Positions 9,732-20,619 of a DNA stretch of 64,000 nucleotides are shown here, piece by piece. The notes below the pieces were generated by a model, which was given only the letters and a program-made list of their open reading frames with translations, was not told the origin of the DNA and did not search any database. The stretch is from Tenacibaculum mesophilum (lineage in GTDB: Bacteria; Bacteroidota; Bacteroidia; Flavobacteriales; Flavobacteriaceae). Positions within the stretch are counted from its first letter, which is position 1. Each line of letters begins with the position of its first letter. Both the position numbers and the translations under genes were made by a program. The stretch is taken from the NCBI RefSeq assembly GCF_003867075.1, contig NZ_CP032544.1, forward strand, positions 1-64,000. Reading direction: 5' to 3'.

Positions 9732-10277
9732 ATGAGTAGAATAGGAAAGAATCCAATCGCATTGCCACAAGGTGTTGAAGTAAAAGTAGACGGAAATGTG
9801 GTTACAGTAAAAGGGAAATTAGGAGAGTTAACTCAAGAAATTAAGTCTGATATTACTGTAAAAGTTGAAGATGGTACCATTACTTTAGAAAGACCATCAG
9901 AAAGTAAAGATCATAGAGCAGCACATGGTTTATACCGTGCTTTAATCAATAATATGGTTGAAGGTGTTAGCAAAGGATTTACTAAAGAGTTAGAGTTAGT
10001 AGGTGTTGGTTATAGAGCATCTAACCAAGGACAAAAATTAGATTTAGCCTTAGGTTTCTCTCACAATATTGTAATAGATTTAGCTCCAGAAGTTAAGGTT
10101 GAAACAGTATCTGAAAAAGGTAAGAACCCAATCGTAAAATTAACTTCACATGACAAGCAATTAGTTGGTCAAGTTGCAGCAAAAATTCGTTCATTCCGTA
10201 AGCCAGAACCTTACAAAGGAAAAGGAATTAAGTTTGTAGGAGAAGTATTAAGAAGAAAAGCAGGTAAATCTGCATAA
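9732..10277 (+). CDS. rplF: Ribosomal protein uL6
   Basis: 50S protein near the factor-binding centre with two repeated alpha-beta domains. The start MSRIGKNPIALPQGVEV is conserved, and the signature GKGIKFVGEVLRRKAGK ends the 181-residue protein. It lies 15 nt after rpsH and 18 nt before rplR. Confidence 0.98.
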   Translation: MSRIGKNPIALPQGVEVKVDGNVVTVKGKLGELTQEIKSDITVKVEDGTITLERPSESKDHRAAHGLYRALINNMVEGVSKGFTKELELVGVGYRASNQGQKLDLALGFSHNIVIDLAPEVKVETVSEKGKNPIVKLTSHDKQLVGQVAAKIRSFRKPEPYKGKGIKFVGEVLRRKAGKSA

Positions 10278-10295
10278 TAAATAAGAGAAATTATT

Positions 10296-10646
10296 ATGGC
10301 ATTATCAAAGCTTGAAAGAAGACAACGAATTAAGCATAGAATTAGAAAGATTGTTACAGGTACAGCTGAAAAACCAAGGTTATCAGTTTTTAGAAGTAAC
10401 AAAGAAATCTATGCTCAGTTAATTGATGACGTTGCTGGTGTTACATTAGCATCTGCATCATCAAGAGATAAAGAAATTACATCTAGTTCTAAAGCAGAAG
10501 CGGCTACAGCTGTAGGTAAAGCTATTGCTGAAAAAGCTGTAAAGGCTGGTGTTGATACTGTTGCTTTTGACCGTAACGGATATTTATACCACGGAAGAGT
10601 TAAAGTATTAGCAGACGCTGCAAGAGAAGCTGGTTTAAAATTTTAA
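10296..10646 (+). CDS. rplR: Ribosomal protein uL18
   Basis: 5S rRNA-binding protein of the central protuberance. The 116 residues include [20 protein letters not shown] and end [10 protein letters not shown], which is the invariant family ending. It has the normal spc position between rplF and rpsE. Confidence 0.98.
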   Translation: MALSKLERRQRIKHRIRKIVTGTAEKPRLSVFRSNKEIYAQLIDDVAGVTLASASSRDKEITSSSKAEAATAVGKAIAEKAVKAGVDTVAFDRNGYLYHGRVKVLADAAREAGLKF

Positions 10647-10657
10647 GAAATTATATT

Positions 10658-11179
10658 ATGTTAGGATATAAAAACGTAGAAAGAGTAAAACCAAGCGGAT
10701 TAGAGCTTGTAGATAAATTAGTTGGTGTACAACGTGTTACCAAAGTAACTAAAGGAGGTAGAGCATTTGGTTTCTCTGCAATCGTAGTAGTTGGAGATGG
10801 TAATGGAGTTGTAGGTCACGGATTAGGGAAATCTAAAGATGTTTCTTCTGCAATTGCAAAAGCAGTTGAAGATGCAAAGAAAAATTTAGTACGTATTCCT
10901 ATTTTAGATGGAACATTACCACACGAACAAAAAGGTAAATTTGGTGGTGCAAAAGTATTCATCAAGCCTGCTTCACATGGTACCGGGGTTATTGCCGGAG
11001 GTGCTGTACGTTTAGTATTAGAAGCTGTAGGTATTAAAGACGTATTATCAAAATCTCAAGGATCATCAAACCCTCACAACGTAGTAAAAGCAACTTTTGA
11101 TGCTTTATTACAATTACGTAGTGCTGCTACAATTGCTAAGCAAAGAGGTATATCTTTAGAGAAAGTTTTTAACGGTTAA
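10658..11179 (+). CDS. rpsE: Ribosomal protein uS5
   Basis: Small-subunit protein important for decoding accuracy and the mRNA entry helicase. The dsRBD-like N-terminal domain contains [20 protein letters not shown]. The C-terminal domain has [19 protein letters not shown]. The 173-residue length is normal, and there is no change at the loop where spectinomycin-resistance mutations usually arise ([11 protein letters not shown] is canonical). Confidence 0.98.
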   Translation: MLGYKNVERVKPSGLELVDKLVGVQRVTKVTKGGRAFGFSAIVVVGDGNGVVGHGLGKSKDVSSAIAKAVEDAKKNLVRIPILDGTLPHEQKGKFGGAKVFIKPASHGTGVIAGGAVRLVLEAVGIKDVLSKSQGSSNPHNVVKATFDALLQLRSAATIAKQRGISLEKVFNG

Positions 11180-11190
11180 AATTTAAGACG

Positions 11191-11373
11191 ATGAGTAAAA
11201 TTAGAGTTACACAAGTAAAAAGTCAAATCGGTCGCCTTAAAAATCAAAAAAGAACGTTAGAGGCGTTAGGTTTACGTAAAATGAACCAAACTGTAGAGCA
11301 TGAAGCATCAGCTACAATTTTGGGTATGGTAAGTAAAGTTTCACACTTAGTTTCTGTAGAAGAAATTAAATAA
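11191..11373 (+). CDS. rpmD: Ribosomal protein uL30
   Basis: Small 50S protein. The 60 residues have the family pattern: IRVTQVKSQIGRLKNQKRTL followed by LGLRKMNQTVEH. It lies 11 nt after rpsE and 12 nt before rplO. Confidence 0.97.
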   Translation: MSKIRVTQVKSQIGRLKNQKRTLEALGLRKMNQTVEHEASATILGMVSKVSHLVSVEEIK

Positions 11374-11385
11374 GACAATATAAAG

Positions 11386-11835
11386 ATGAGTTTACACAAC
11401 TTAAAACCAGCAGCAGGATCTACAAAAAGCGGTAAAAGAATCGCTCGTGGAGAAGGTTCTGGTCACGGAGGTACCTCTACAAGAGGACATAAAGGAGCTA
11501 AATCTCGTTCTGGTTATTCTCGTAAAATAGGATTTGAAGGAGGGCAAATGCCACTTCAAAGACGTGTACCTAAATTTGGTTTCACTAACATTAATCGTAA
11601 AGAATATGTTGGTGTAAATTTAGACAAGTTACAATCATTAGTAGATAACGGAAAGATAACAGATACAGTTAATTTAGACGTTTTAGTAGAAAACAGATTA
11701 GCTCGTAAAAACGACTTAGTTAAAATATTAGGTGGTGGAGAGTTAAAAGCTAAATTAAATATAACTGTACATAAATTTACAGCATCAGCTAAAGCAGCTA
11801 TTGAAGCAGCAGGAGGTGAAGCAGTAACATTATAA
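11386..11835 (+). CDS. rplO: Ribosomal protein uL15
   Basis: 50S assembly protein with a glycine/arginine-rich N-terminal extension that threads through 23S rRNA (GKRIARGEGSGHGGTSTRGH, about residues 17-36) and a globular C-terminal half. The 149-residue length is normal. It lies 9 nt upstream of secY, the usual order. Confidence 0.98.
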   Translation: MSLHNLKPAAGSTKSGKRIARGEGSGHGGTSTRGHKGAKSRSGYSRKIGFEGGQMPLQRRVPKFGFTNINRKEYVGVNLDKLQSLVDNGKITDTVNLDVLVENRLARKNDLVKILGGGELKAKLNITVHKFTASAKAAIEAAGGEAVTL

Positions 11836-11844
11836 GAATTGTAA

Positions 11845-13167
11845 ATGATGAATTTTATAAATACTTTAAAAGACATTTGGAAGATTGAAGAGTTAAAAGA
11901 AAAATTACTTTTAACCTTAGGTTTAATCGCTGTTTACCGTTTTATGGCAGCAGTTCCATTACCAGGAATTGACCCTACTCAGTTATCAGCATTAAAAGAC
12001 AGTACTGACGGTGGACTTTTAGGTTTATTAAACGCATTTACAGGTGGGGCATTTGCTAGAGCGTCAGTTATGGCACTTGGTATAATGCCTTATATTTCTG
12101 CATCAATCGTGGTTCAGTTAATGGGTATTGCAGTACCGTATTTACAGAAATTACAAAAAGATGGAGAAAGTGGACGTAAGAAGATTACGCAAATAACAAG
12201 ATGGCTTACGATTGCTATTACGTTGTTTCAAGCACCAACCTACATTGGAGTAATCCAAAACCAAATGGGTTTACCGCAAGAAGCATTCTTAGTAACAGGA
12301 GCAACATTTTGGGTATCATCTATCATTCTTTTAAGTGCAGGAACAATTTTTGCAATGTGGCTAGGAGAGCGTATTACTGATAAAGGAGTTGGTAATGGAA
12401 TTTCATTATTAATTACCGTTGGTATTATCGCAAATTTCCCAGCAGCATTTATTCAAGAATTAGTTTCTAAGCAAACTGCAGGTGCTGGAGGAATTATGAT
12501 GATTTTAATCGAATTAATAGTTTGGTTTGTAGTAATCTTGTTAACCGTATTATTAGTTACAGCAGTACGTAAAGTAGCCGTTCAATACGCACGTCGTACA
12601 GCAGTTACAAACATTAAAGATGTTGATGGCGCAAGACAGTACATTCCTTTAAAATTGAATGCAGCTGGAGTAATGCCAATTATTTTTGCACAGGCTATTA
12701 TGTTTTTACCAATAGCATTAGGTCAAAAATATCCAGCATTAAACAGTTTAACTGATATTAACGGTTTATGGTATAACGTTATATTTGCTTTATTAATTAT
12801 TGTCTTTAGTTACTTTTATACTGCTATTACTATTCCAACGAATAAAATGGCAGAAGACTTAAAGAGAAGTAATGGTTTTGTTCCAGGTTATAAACCAGGT
12901 GAAGAAACAGCTAACTTTTTAGATTCAGTATTGTCGAAAATTACATTACCAGGATCTATCTTCTTAGCAGCTTTATCTATTTTACCAGCAATCATTGTAA
13001 AGTTTGGAGTTACTCAAAACTGGGCAATGTTTTATGGAGGAACATCATTAATCATTATGGTAGGAGTTGCAATAGACACTATTCAGCAAATAAACTCGTA
13101 TTTATTAAACAGTCGTTATGATGGTTTAATGAAAACAGGTAACAGTAACAGAAAATCATTAAAATAA
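11845..13167 (+). CDS. secY: Protein translocase subunit SecY
   Basis: Core channel of the Sec translocon in the inner membrane, moving unfolded proteins across or into the membrane together with SecE, SecG and SecA. The 440 residues contain about ten hydrophobic segments. The conserved plug region ([20 protein letters not shown], about residues 65-85) and the cytoplasmic loop with [10 protein letters not shown] are present. Starts at 11845 or the adjacent ATG at 11848 are equally possible. Only one base separates it from infA. Confidence 0.98.
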   Translation: MMNFINTLKDIWKIEELKEKLLLTLGLIAVYRFMAAVPLPGIDPTQLSALKDSTDGGLLGLLNAFTGGAFARASVMALGIMPYISASIVVQLMGIAVPYLQKLQKDGESGRKKITQITRWLTIAITLFQAPTYIGVIQNQMGLPQEAFLVTGATFWVSSIILLSAGTIFAMWLGERITDKGVGNGISLLITVGIIANFPAAFIQELVSKQTAGAGGIMMILIELIVWFVVILLTVLLVTAVRKVAVQYARRTAVTNIKDVDGARQYIPLKLNAAGVMPIIFAQAIMFLPIALGQKYPALNSLTDINGLWYNVIFALLIIVFSYFYTAITIPTNKMAEDLKRSNGFVPGYKPGEETANFLDSVLSKITLPGSIFLAALSILPAIIVKFGVTQNWAMFYGGTSLIIMVGVAIDTIQQINSYLLNSRYDGLMKTGNSNRKSLK

Positions 13168-13168
13168 T

Positions 13169-13384
13169 ATGGCTAAACAACCAGCAATTCAACAAGACGG
13201 AACTATTACAGAAGCATTATCGAATGCAATGTTTCGAGTAGAATTAGAGAACGGACATATTGTTACGGCTCACATTTCAGGAAAAATGCGTATGCATTAT
13301 ATAAAACTATTACCAGGAGATAAGGTAAAGTTAGAAATGAGTCCGTATGATTTATCAAAGGCAAGAATTACTTACAGATATTAA
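13169..13384 (+). CDS. infA: Translation initiation factor IF-1
   Basis: OB-fold factor that occupies the A site during initiation. The 71 residues contain [15 protein letters not shown] and [15 protein letters not shown], both hallmarks. It lies 1 nt after secY and 12 nt before rpmJ, the standard secY-infA-rpmJ order. Confidence 0.98.
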   Translation: MAKQPAIQQDGTITEALSNAMFRVELENGHIVTAHISGKMRMHYIKLLPGDKVKLEMSPYDLSKARITYRY

Positions 13385-13396
13385 AAACACACACTG

Positions 13397-13513
13397 ATGA
13401 AAGTAAGAGCATCATTAAAGAAAAGAAGTGCCGACTGCAAAATTGTACGCAGAAAAGGCAGATTATATGTAATTAACAAAAAGAATCCTAGATTTAAACA
13501 AAGACAAGGGTAG
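13397..13513 (+). CDS. rpmJ: Ribosomal protein bL36
   Basis: Very small 50S protein of 38 residues, beginning [19 protein letters not shown] and ending NPRFKQRQG. Only one cysteine (residue 14) is present, so this is a zinc-free form that lacks the CxxC/C/H zinc site of many bacterial L36 proteins. It lies 12 nt after infA and 2 nt before rpsM. Confidence 0.97.
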   Translation: MKVRASLKKRSADCKIVRRKGRLYVINKKNPRFKQRQG

Positions 13514-13515
13514 TT

Positions 13516-13881
13516 ATGGCAAGAATCGCAGGTATAGATATTCCAAAGAATAAAAGAGGTGTTATCGCTTTAACTTACATCTTTGGTATAGGAAGAAGCA
13601 GAGCTAAAGAAGTTTTAGCTGCTGCCAATATAGATGAAAGTATCAAAGTTCAAGATTGGACTGATGATCAAATTGCAGCAATTCGTGAGCAAGTTGGAAC
13701 TTACACTATTGAAGGTGAGTTACGTTCTGAGGTTCAATTAAGCATTAAACGTTTAATGGATATCGGATGTCAAAGAGGTATTCGTCACAGACTTGGTTTA
13801 CCATTACGTGGACAAAGAACAAAGAATAACTCTCGTACAAGAAAAGGTAAGAGAAAAACTGTAGCTAACAAGAAAAAATAA
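13516..13881 (+). CDS. rpsM: Ribosomal protein uS13
   Basis: Small-subunit head protein contacting P-site tRNA and the 50S. The 121 residues begin [13 protein letters not shown]. The signature [20 protein letters not shown] is present, and the protein ends in a lysine-rich tail. Start of the alpha block; rpsK follows after 33 nt. Confidence 0.98.
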   Translation: MARIAGIDIPKNKRGVIALTYIFGIGRSRAKEVLAAANIDESIKVQDWTDDQIAAIREQVGTYTIEGELRSEVQLSIKRLMDIGCQRGIRHRLGLPLRGQRTKNNSRTRKGKRKTVANKKK

Positions 13882-13914
13882 TCATTGATTATTTTTTACT
13901 AATAGTAAAGAATT

Positions 13915-14301
13915 ATGGCAAAGTCTAAAGTAACAAAAAAACGTAAAGTTGTAATAGAGTCAGTTGGTGAAGCTCACGTAACTGCATCTTTCAACAATAT
14001 TATTATTTCTTTAACAAACAAAAAAGGTGACGTTATTTCTTGGTCATCTGCAGGAAAAATGGGCTTCAGAGGTTCTAAAAAGAACACTCCTTACGCAGCT
14101 CAGTTAGCAGCAGAAGATTGTGCAAACGTTGCTAAAGAAGCAGGTTTACGTAAAGTAAAAGTGTATGTTAAAGGACCAGGTAACGGTAGAGAATCTGCAA
14201 TCAGATCTATTCACAATTCAGGTATTGAGGTAACAGAAATTATTGATGTTACTCCGATTCCTCACAACGGATGTCGTCCACCTAAAAGAAGAAGAGTATA
14301 A
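13915..14301 (+). CDS. rpsK: Ribosomal protein uS11
   Basis: Small-subunit platform protein near the mRNA exit. The 128 residues contain [18 protein letters not shown] and end with the invariant [19 protein letters not shown] short AT-rich hairpin (AAGTTGAA/TTCAACTT, 14300-14321) and a new promoter follow before rpsD. Confidence 0.98.
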   Translation: MAKSKVTKKRKVVIESVGEAHVTASFNNIIISLTNKKGDVISWSSAGKMGFRGSKKNTPYAAQLAAEDCANVAKEAGLRKVKVYVKGPGNGRESAIRSIHNSGIEVTEIIDVTPIPHNGCRPPKRRRV

Positions 14302-14311
14302 GTTGAATTAA

Positions 14312-14344
14312 TTTTCAACTTATACTTTATTTAGCGTACTTTTG
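14312..14344 (+). promoter_or_regulatory. Promoter upstream of rpsD
   Basis: TACTTTTG at 14337-14344 is a good -7 element. TTTTC at 14312-14316 is a weak -33 about 20 nt upstream. It gives rpsD-rpoA-rplQ their own start about 90 nt before the rpsD ATG. Confidence 0.6.
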
Positions 14345-14370
14345 TGCGTGAAAAATTAAGTATTTTAACA

Positions 14371-14425
14371 CAGTAGGATTAAAAAGATTATCGAAGGAGT
14401 ACGCCTTAATTCATAATCCCTACTA
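14371..14425 (+). promoter_or_regulatory. Hairpin in the rpsD leader (possible S4 site)
   Basis: AGTAGGATTA (14372-14381) pairs with TAATCCCTACT (14414-14424) with one bulged base, enclosing a 32-nt loop that contains GAAGGAGTACGCC. The hairpin ends 13 nt before the rpsD start codon. uS4 autoregulates its own operon in both E. coli and Bacillus, so this is a plausible S4-binding leader; this is inference. Confidence 0.4.
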
Positions 14426-14437
14426 AACTAATTAGAA

Positions 14438-15043
14438 ATGGCAAGATATACAGGACCAAAAACTAAAATTGCTCGTAAGTTTGGCGAAGCAATTTTCGGA
14501 GACGATAAAAACTTCGAAAAAAGAAATTACCCTCCAGGACAACATGGAGTAGGTAAAAGAAGAGGTAAAAAATCTGAATATGCAATCCAGTTAATGGAAA
14601 AGCAAAAGGCTAAATATACCTATGGTATTTTAGAACGTCAGTTCCGTAACCTTTTCAAAAAAGCATCAGCTTCTCAAGGAGTAACAGGTGAAATCTTATT
14701 ACAATTATGTGAATCTCGTTTAGATAACGTAGTATACCGTTTAGGTGTTGCAAATTCACGTAGAGCTGCACGTCAGTTAGTATCTCACCGTCACATTACA
14801 GTTAACGGAGATATCGTTAACATTCCATCTTATAGATTAAAAGAGGGAGATGTAGTAGCAGTAAGAGAAAAATCTAAGTCGTTAGAAGCTATTGAAAATG
14901 CTTTAGCAGCTAATAGCAATGTTTACGAGTGGTTAACTTGGAATGCAGATCAAAAATCAGGAACATTTGTAAAAGCTCCAGAAAGATTACAAATACCTGA
15001 AAACATTAAAGAGCAATTAATCGTAGAATTATACTCTAAGTAA
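14438..15043 (+). CDS. rpsD: Ribosomal protein uS4
   Basis: Primary assembly protein of the 30S body. The 201 residues begin [17 protein letters not shown]. An S4 RNA-binding domain ([20 protein letters not shown] through HRHITVNG) starts near residue 88. The N-terminal region lacks paired cysteines, so it is zinc-free. It heads a transcription unit with its own promoter and a leader hairpin. Confidence 0.98.
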   Translation: MARYTGPKTKIARKFGEAIFGDDKNFEKRNYPPGQHGVGKRRGKKSEYAIQLMEKQKAKYTYGILERQFRNLFKKASASQGVTGEILLQLCESRLDNVVYRLGVANSRRAARQLVSHRHITVNGDIVNIPSYRLKEGDVVAVREKSKSLEAIENALAANSNVYEWLTWNADQKSGTFVKAPERLQIPENIKEQLIVELYSK

Positions 15044-15142
15044 TAAATTAATCATATTGGTATTTAGCCAAAGGGTTTATTCGTATTTCTTCACACTTAT
15101 AAACCGCGCAACTAAATAACAATTAAAACGAAGAAAAATAAT

Positions 15143-16135
15143 ATGGCAATTTTAAATTTTCAAAAGCCTGATAAAGTAATAATGATTGAATCTACTGATT
15201 TTTCAGGAAGATTCGAATTTAGACCTCTTGAACCAGGTTTTGGATTAACAGTTGGTAATGCATTACGAAGAGTATTATTATCATCTCTTGAAGGATTCGC
15301 TATTACATCATTACGTATCGACGGAGTTGATCATGAGTTTTCAACTATTCAAGGTGTTGTAGAAGATGTAACAGAAATTATCTTAAATTTAAAGCAAGTA
15401 CGTTTTAAGAAGCAGATTGAGGAATCAGATAGAGAAACAGTTTCTATTGCAATATCAGGTCAAGAGCAATTAACAGCTGGTGACTTACAAAAGTTCATTT
15501 CAGGTTTTCAAGTACTAAATCCAGATTTAGTAATTTGTAACATGGATAAATCAGTAACGTTAAATGCTGAAATTACCATTGAAAAAGGTAGAGGTTTTGT
15601 ACCAGCAGAAGAAAATAAAAGGGCTGGTGCGCCTTTAGGAACAATTTTTACAGATTCTATTTACACTCCAATAAAGAATGTAAAATATGCTGTTGAAAAT
15701 TTCCGTGTAGAGCAAAAGACCGATTACGAAAAATTAGTTTTCGATATCGATACTGATGGATCTATCAATCCTAAAGATGCCTTAACAGAAGCAGCTAAGA
15801 TTTTAATCCACCACTTTATGTTATTCTCTGATGAGCGTATCACTTTAGAGGCAGATGAAATTGCACAAACTGAAACTTATGATGAAGAATCATTACATAT
15901 GCGTCAGTTATTAAAGACGAAACTAGTTGATATGGATTTATCAGTTCGTGCTTTAAATTGTTTAAAAGCTGCAGAAGTAGATACTTTAGGAGACTTAGTA
16001 TCATTTAACAAAAGCGATTTAATGAAGTTCAGAAACTTTGGTAAAAAATCATTAACAGAATTGGATGAGTTAGTGGCTAACAAAGGTTTAAATTTCGGAA
16101 TGGATTTAAGCAAATACAAATTAGATAAAGATTAA
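15143..16135 (+). CDS. rpoA: RNA polymerase alpha subunit
   Basis: Assembly platform of RNA polymerase and target of UP elements and activators. The N-terminal domain (about 1-230) holds the conserved dimer and assembly region [20 protein letters not shown]. The C-terminal DNA-binding domain (about 260-330) contains [20 protein letters not shown] helix-hairpin-helix residues. The 330-residue length is normal. The 99-nt gap after rpsD contains a weak hairpin (GGTTTAT/ATAAACC). Confidence 0.98.
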   Translation: MAILNFQKPDKVIMIESTDFSGRFEFRPLEPGFGLTVGNALRRVLLSSLEGFAITSLRIDGVDHEFSTIQGVVEDVTEIILNLKQVRFKKQIEESDRETVSIAISGQEQLTAGDLQKFISGFQVLNPDLVICNMDKSVTLNAEITIEKGRGFVPAEENKRAGAPLGTIFTDSIYTPIKNVKYAVENFRVEQKTDYEKLVFDIDTDGSINPKDALTEAAKILIHHFMLFSDERITLEADEIAQTETYDEESLHMRQLLKTKLVDMDLSVRALNCLKAAEVDTLGDLVSFNKSDLMKFRNFGKKSLTELDELVANKGLNFGMDLSKYKLDKD

Positions 16136-16146
16136 CCTTTCATATT

Positions 16147-16174
16147 TTGCTCCTCTAAATTAGAGTAGTAGCAA
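16147..16174 (+). promoter_or_regulatory. Small hairpin in the rplQ leader
   Basis: TTGCT (16147-16151) pairs with AGCAA (16170-16174), and inside it CTCTA pairs with TAGAG. The element fills most of the 62-nt rpoA-rplQ gap. Its role is unknown; it could protect or regulate rplQ translation. Confidence 0.3.
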
Positions 16175-16197
16175 GATGAGAGCTAAAACCAAATGTC

Positions 16198-16674
16198 ATG
16201 AGACACGGAAAGAAATTTAATCACTTAGGTAGAAAAACAGCGCACAGAAAAGCGATGTTATCTAACATGGCTTGTTCTTTAATAGAGCACAAGCGAATCA
16301 ATACTACTGAAGCTAAAGCGAAAGCTTTACGTAAGTTTGTTGAGCCTTTAATTACAAAATCTAAAGACGATACAACTCACAACCGTCGTGTAGTATTTAG
16401 TTACTTACGTAGCAAGGAAGCTGTTACAGAATTATTCAAAGAAATTTCTGTAAAAGTAGCAGACAGACCAGGAGGATATGTTCGTATCATCAAGTTAGGA
16501 AACCGTCAAGGAGATAATGCTCCTATGGCAATGGTTGAATTAGTTGACTACAACGAGTTATACAATCCAAAAGGAAATAAAGCTAAAAAGAGTACTCGTC
16601 GTAGCCGTCGTGGTGGAGCGAAGAAAACTGAAGCTGCAGCTGTTGAAACTCAAACTTCACAAGAAGAAGAATAA
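16198..16674 (+). CDS. rplQ: Ribosomal protein bL17
   Basis: 50S protein near the tunnel exit. The first 120 residues are standard ([20 protein letters not shown] and the conserved [15 protein letters not shown]). A lysine/alanine/glutamate-rich tail then takes it to 158 residues, an extension common in Bacteroidota. It is the last ribosomal gene of the superoperon, and a strong terminator follows 26 nt later. Confidence 0.98.
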   Translation: MRHGKKFNHLGRKTAHRKAMLSNMACSLIEHKRINTTEAKAKALRKFVEPLITKSKDDTTHNRRVVFSYLRSKEAVTELFKEISVKVADRPGGYVRIIKLGNRQGDNAPMAMVELVDYNELYNPKGNKAKKSTRRSRRGGAKKTEAAAVETQTSQEEE

Positions 16675-16700
16675 AAATGAGAATTTTTATAAATTATATC

Positions 16701-16736
16701 AAAGGGATAAACATTTAATGTTTGTCCCTTTTTTTA
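16701..16736 (+). terminator. Terminator of the ribosomal superoperon
   Basis: AAAGGGATAAACATT pairs with AATGTTTGTCCCTTT (one G-U) and is followed by a T tract of seven. It lies 26 nt after rplQ. Confidence 0.85.
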
Positions 16737-16738
16737 TA

Positions 16739-16746
16739 TATTTTTG
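16739..16746 (+). promoter_or_regulatory. Likely carA promoter (-7 element)
   Basis: TATTTTTG fits TAnnTTTG and lies 26 nt before the carA ATG, right behind the rplQ terminator. No convincing -33 TTTG at the usual 18-21 nt spacing is seen. Confidence 0.5.
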
Positions 16747-16771
16747 CAAACAAATTACACAACACCACTAA

Positions 16772-17881
16772 ATGAAATATCAAACACGTAAAAAAGCATT
16801 AGTTCTATTAGCAGACGGAACTATTTTCTACGGAAAATCTATTGGAATAGAAGGAACCGCAACAGGAGAAATTTGTTTTAATACTGGAATGACAGGGTAC
16901 CAAGAAATTTTTACAGACCCTTCATACTTTGGACAATTAATGGTAGCTACCAATGCTCATATTGGTAATTATGGAGTTAATAATGAAGAAGTAGAATCAG
17001 AAGGAATTAAAATTTCAGGATTAATTTGTCGTAACTTTAGTTTTACACACTCTCGTGTAGATTCAGATGGAAATTTATTAGACTGGTTCGTGAAACACAA
17101 TTTAGTAGCTATATCAGACGTAGATACACGTGCGTTAGTATCTTACATTAGAGAAAATGGAGCTATGAATGCTATTATTTCAACTGAAGTAGATAAAATA
17201 GACGAATTAAAGAAGCAATTAGCTGAAATTCCTAATATGGAAGGATTAGAATTAGCTTCTAAGGTATCAACTAAAGAACCTTATTTTGTAGGTGATGAAA
17301 ATGCTCAAATAAAAATATCAGCTTTAGATATAGGTATCAAGAAAAATATTTTAAGAAACTTAGCAAAAAGAGGGGCTTATATTAAAGTGTACCCTTACAA
17401 TGCGAGTTTTGAACAAATGAGTGATTTTAACCCTGATGGATATTTTATTTCTAACGGTCCTGGAGATCCTGAGCCTCTAGTAGAAGCTCAAAAGACAGCA
17501 AAAGAAATTATCGAAAAAGATTTACCATTGTTTGGAATATGTTTGGGGCACCAAGTAATTGCGTTAGCTAACGGGATTTCTACTTATAAAATGCACAATG
17601 GTCACAGAGGAATTAATCACCCGGTAAAGAACTTATTGACAGGAAAAGGAGAAATTACTTCTCAAAACCATGGTTTTGCTATCAATAGAGAAGAAACAGA
17701 AGCGCATCCTGATGTGGAAATAACACATGTACACTTAAATGATAATACTGTAGCAGGTATTAGAATGAAGTCTAAAAATGTATTTTCTGTACAATACCAT
17801 CCAGAAGCTAGTCCTGGACCACATGACGCTGAATACTTATTTGACCAGTTTATTGAGAACATCAAAAAAGTAAAAGCATAA
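16772..17881 (+). CDS. carA: Carbamoyl-phosphate synthase small subunit
   Basis: Glutaminase subunit that releases ammonia from glutamine for the large subunit CarB, feeding pyrimidine and arginine synthesis. The N-terminal CPSase domain (GYQEIFTDPSYFGQ) covers residues 1-140. A class I glutamine amidotransferase domain has its nucleophile in FGICLGHQ (Cys257) and the His/Glu pair in QYHPEASPGPHD (about 344-346). The 369-residue length is normal. carB is not in the window. A hairpin without a T tract (17905-17932) separates it from eno. Confidence 0.97.
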   Translation: MKYQTRKKALVLLADGTIFYGKSIGIEGTATGEICFNTGMTGYQEIFTDPSYFGQLMVATNAHIGNYGVNNEEVESEGIKISGLICRNFSFTHSRVDSDGNLLDWFVKHNLVAISDVDTRALVSYIRENGAMNAIISTEVDKIDELKKQLAEIPNMEGLELASKVSTKEPYFVGDENAQIKISALDIGIKKNILRNLAKRGAYIKVYPYNASFEQMSDFNPDGYFISNGPGDPEPLVEAQKTAKEIIEKDLPLFGICLGHQVIALANGISTYKMHNGHRGINHPVKNLLTGKGEITSQNHGFAINREETEAHPDVEITHVHLNDNTVAGIRMKSKNVFSVQYHPEASPGPHDAEYLFDQFIENIKKVKA

Positions 17882-17941
17882 ATTTTTAAAAGTATAATAA
17901 ATAAATTCCCGTGAATTAACAATCACGGGAATCTATATTAA

Positions 17942-19243
<1,302 letters not shown>

Positions 19244-19260
19244 TTTTTTAATAAACTTTA

Positions 19261-19288
19261 AAGCCCGTACTTAAGTACGGGCTTTTTT
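19261..19288 (+). terminator. Intrinsic terminator after eno
   Basis: A perfect 10-bp stem AAGCCCGTAC/GTACGGGCTT with a TTAA loop and a T tract, 18 nt after the eno stop. Confidence 0.9.
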
Positions 19289-19397
19289 AGTTAAGTATAG
19301 TATTGTTTTTTGATAAATAGTTTAAATATAAGAAGTAAAAGTAGGGTAAAACACTTCTAACTTTTTATATAGTTGTTTATGAACTAAAAAAATAATT

Positions 19398-19940
19398 ATG
19401 AAAAAATCATTCCTGCTTATTTGTAGCTTATTTGTTGCAACAGTATTTTCTCAAGAACAACTAACGCAGCGTGTTTGGAGAGTAAATTTTTTAAACCCAG
19501 GGATTGAATATGAAATGCCTATTGGAAATAACTCAACTCTTTCTATAGGGGTAGGAATAGGATATAGTGGAAGTTATCCACACTCTTCAGCTTCTGATGT
19601 AGATACAGGGTTAGTATATGCCATAAACCCTTTTTTAGATGTGCAACAGAGATGGTTTTATAATTTTGATAAACGTAAAACTAAAGGTTTGAATATAACC
19701 AACAATTCAGCAAATTTTATATCAGCTCGTATTTTAACAAGAGGTAAAACTCTTTTTGGAGATGATGTAGTAACTGATAATTTAGATTTTGCTGTCGGAC
19801 CTACTTGGGGTATCCAACGTAAATATGGTAAAAACTTTCACTTTTTATTTGATATGGGACCTATTTATTATTTTGATGTAAATGGAGGTCATGGTTTTTT
19901 CCCCTTAATGTTACAACTAAATTTAGGGTTTGATTTATAG
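19398..19940 (+). CDS. Secreted beta-barrel-like protein of unknown function
   Basis: The 180 residues start with a clear Sec signal peptide (MKKSFLLICSLFVATVFSQ, cleavage after about residue 18). The rest has alternating hydrophobic/aromatic strands (STLSIGVGIGYSG, LVYAINPFLDVQQRWFYNF, NFHFLFDMGPIYYF) and ends LMLQLNLGFDL with a terminal hydrophobic residue, as outer-membrane barrels do. It is probably a small outer-membrane barrel. Only 4 nt separate it from the following lipoprotein gene, so the two likely work together. I do not recognise a specific family. Confidence 0.75.
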   Translation: MKKSFLLICSLFVATVFSQEQLTQRVWRVNFLNPGIEYEMPIGNNSTLSIGVGIGYSGSYPHSSASDVDTGLVYAINPFLDVQQRWFYNFDKRKTKGLNITNNSANFISARILTRGKTLFGDDVVTDNLDFAVGPTWGIQRKYGKNFHFLFDMGPIYYFDVNGGHGFFPLMLQLNLGFDL

Positions 19941-19944
19941 AAAT

Positions 19945-20538
19945 ATGAAATACTTATACATATTACTTGCTGTTATTGTAATTACGTCTTGTAATTTGGT
20001 AAAATACACTCATTCTGGAGATGTAAATTCACGATTAGATTTCAGAAAAGGAAAGTGGTTGTTAAATGATGTTACTTCTTTTAAAAACATTAGAAAAGAT
20101 GGCTTAACTGAAATGGCAAATGAACGATTTTCTGAACTTATAGGTAATAGACTTTTGGTAGTTAGCAACATGAAAGGACTATTAATTCCTAGTAATATTT
20201 CACCTAGTCTTGATAAATCTATTTTAAAAGATATAAAATACGGCACAGGTTATGATTACTTTATTGATATTAGAACTAAAAATATATCCAATGAAGTAGG
20301 TGTTTTAGGGGCAAGTAACTTTCTAACTGATCCTTCAAAAAACATAGGTGAGGTGACACTTAGTATCTACGATTTAAACATATTTAAAATAATATACAGT
20401 CAAACAGTAGTTGGTAAATTAGTTGTTTCTGAAAGAGATAATGATTATGCACCTTCTAAAAACTCAACCCTCATTATTCATAGTGCTTTGAAAAGAATTA
20501 TGAAGAAGATCAAGAAAAACCAAATCAAGGTTAAGTAG
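19945..20538 (+). CDS. Lipoprotein of unknown function
   Basis: I chose the ATG at 19945 over an in-frame one at 19930. The later start lies 4 nt after the preceding gene and begins directly with a lipoprotein signal peptide (MKYLYILLAVIVITSCN, lipobox ITSC). The mature protein of about 180 residues is mixed alpha-beta with no motif I recognise. It forms an apparent operon with the barrel-like protein before it. Its 3' end converges on the protease-like gene at 20620. Confidence 0.75.
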   Translation: MKYLYILLAVIVITSCNLVKYTHSGDVNSRLDFRKGKWLLNDVTSFKNIRKDGLTEMANERFSELIGNRLLVVSNMKGLLIPSNISPSLDKSILKDIKYGTGYDYFIDIRTKNISNEVGVLGASNFLTDPSKNIGEVTLSIYDLNIFKIIYSQTVVGKLVVSERDNDYAPSKNSTLIIHSALKRIMKKIKKNQIKVK

Positions 20539-20550
20539 TATAAAATAAAC

Positions 20551-20580
20551 AAAGGCTATCTTGTATATAAGACAGCCTTT
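20551..20580. terminator. Hairpin between convergent genes
   Basis: AAAGGCTATCTT pairs with AAGACAGCCTTT (one A-C mismatch). T tracts are poor on both sides, so it is a likely but not strong shared terminator. Confidence 0.55.
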
Positions 20581-20619
20581 GAAATTAAATTCAATTCGTT
20601 TATTTTAGTCGATTATATT

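Noticed and set aside
16544..16771. 75-codon frame overlapping the rplQ end and terminator
   Set aside because: Low-complexity shadow that runs through the terminator and the carA promoter.
17905..17932. Hairpin between carA and eno as a terminator
   Set aside because: Good stem but no T tract; could be processing or stability related, so not called a terminator.
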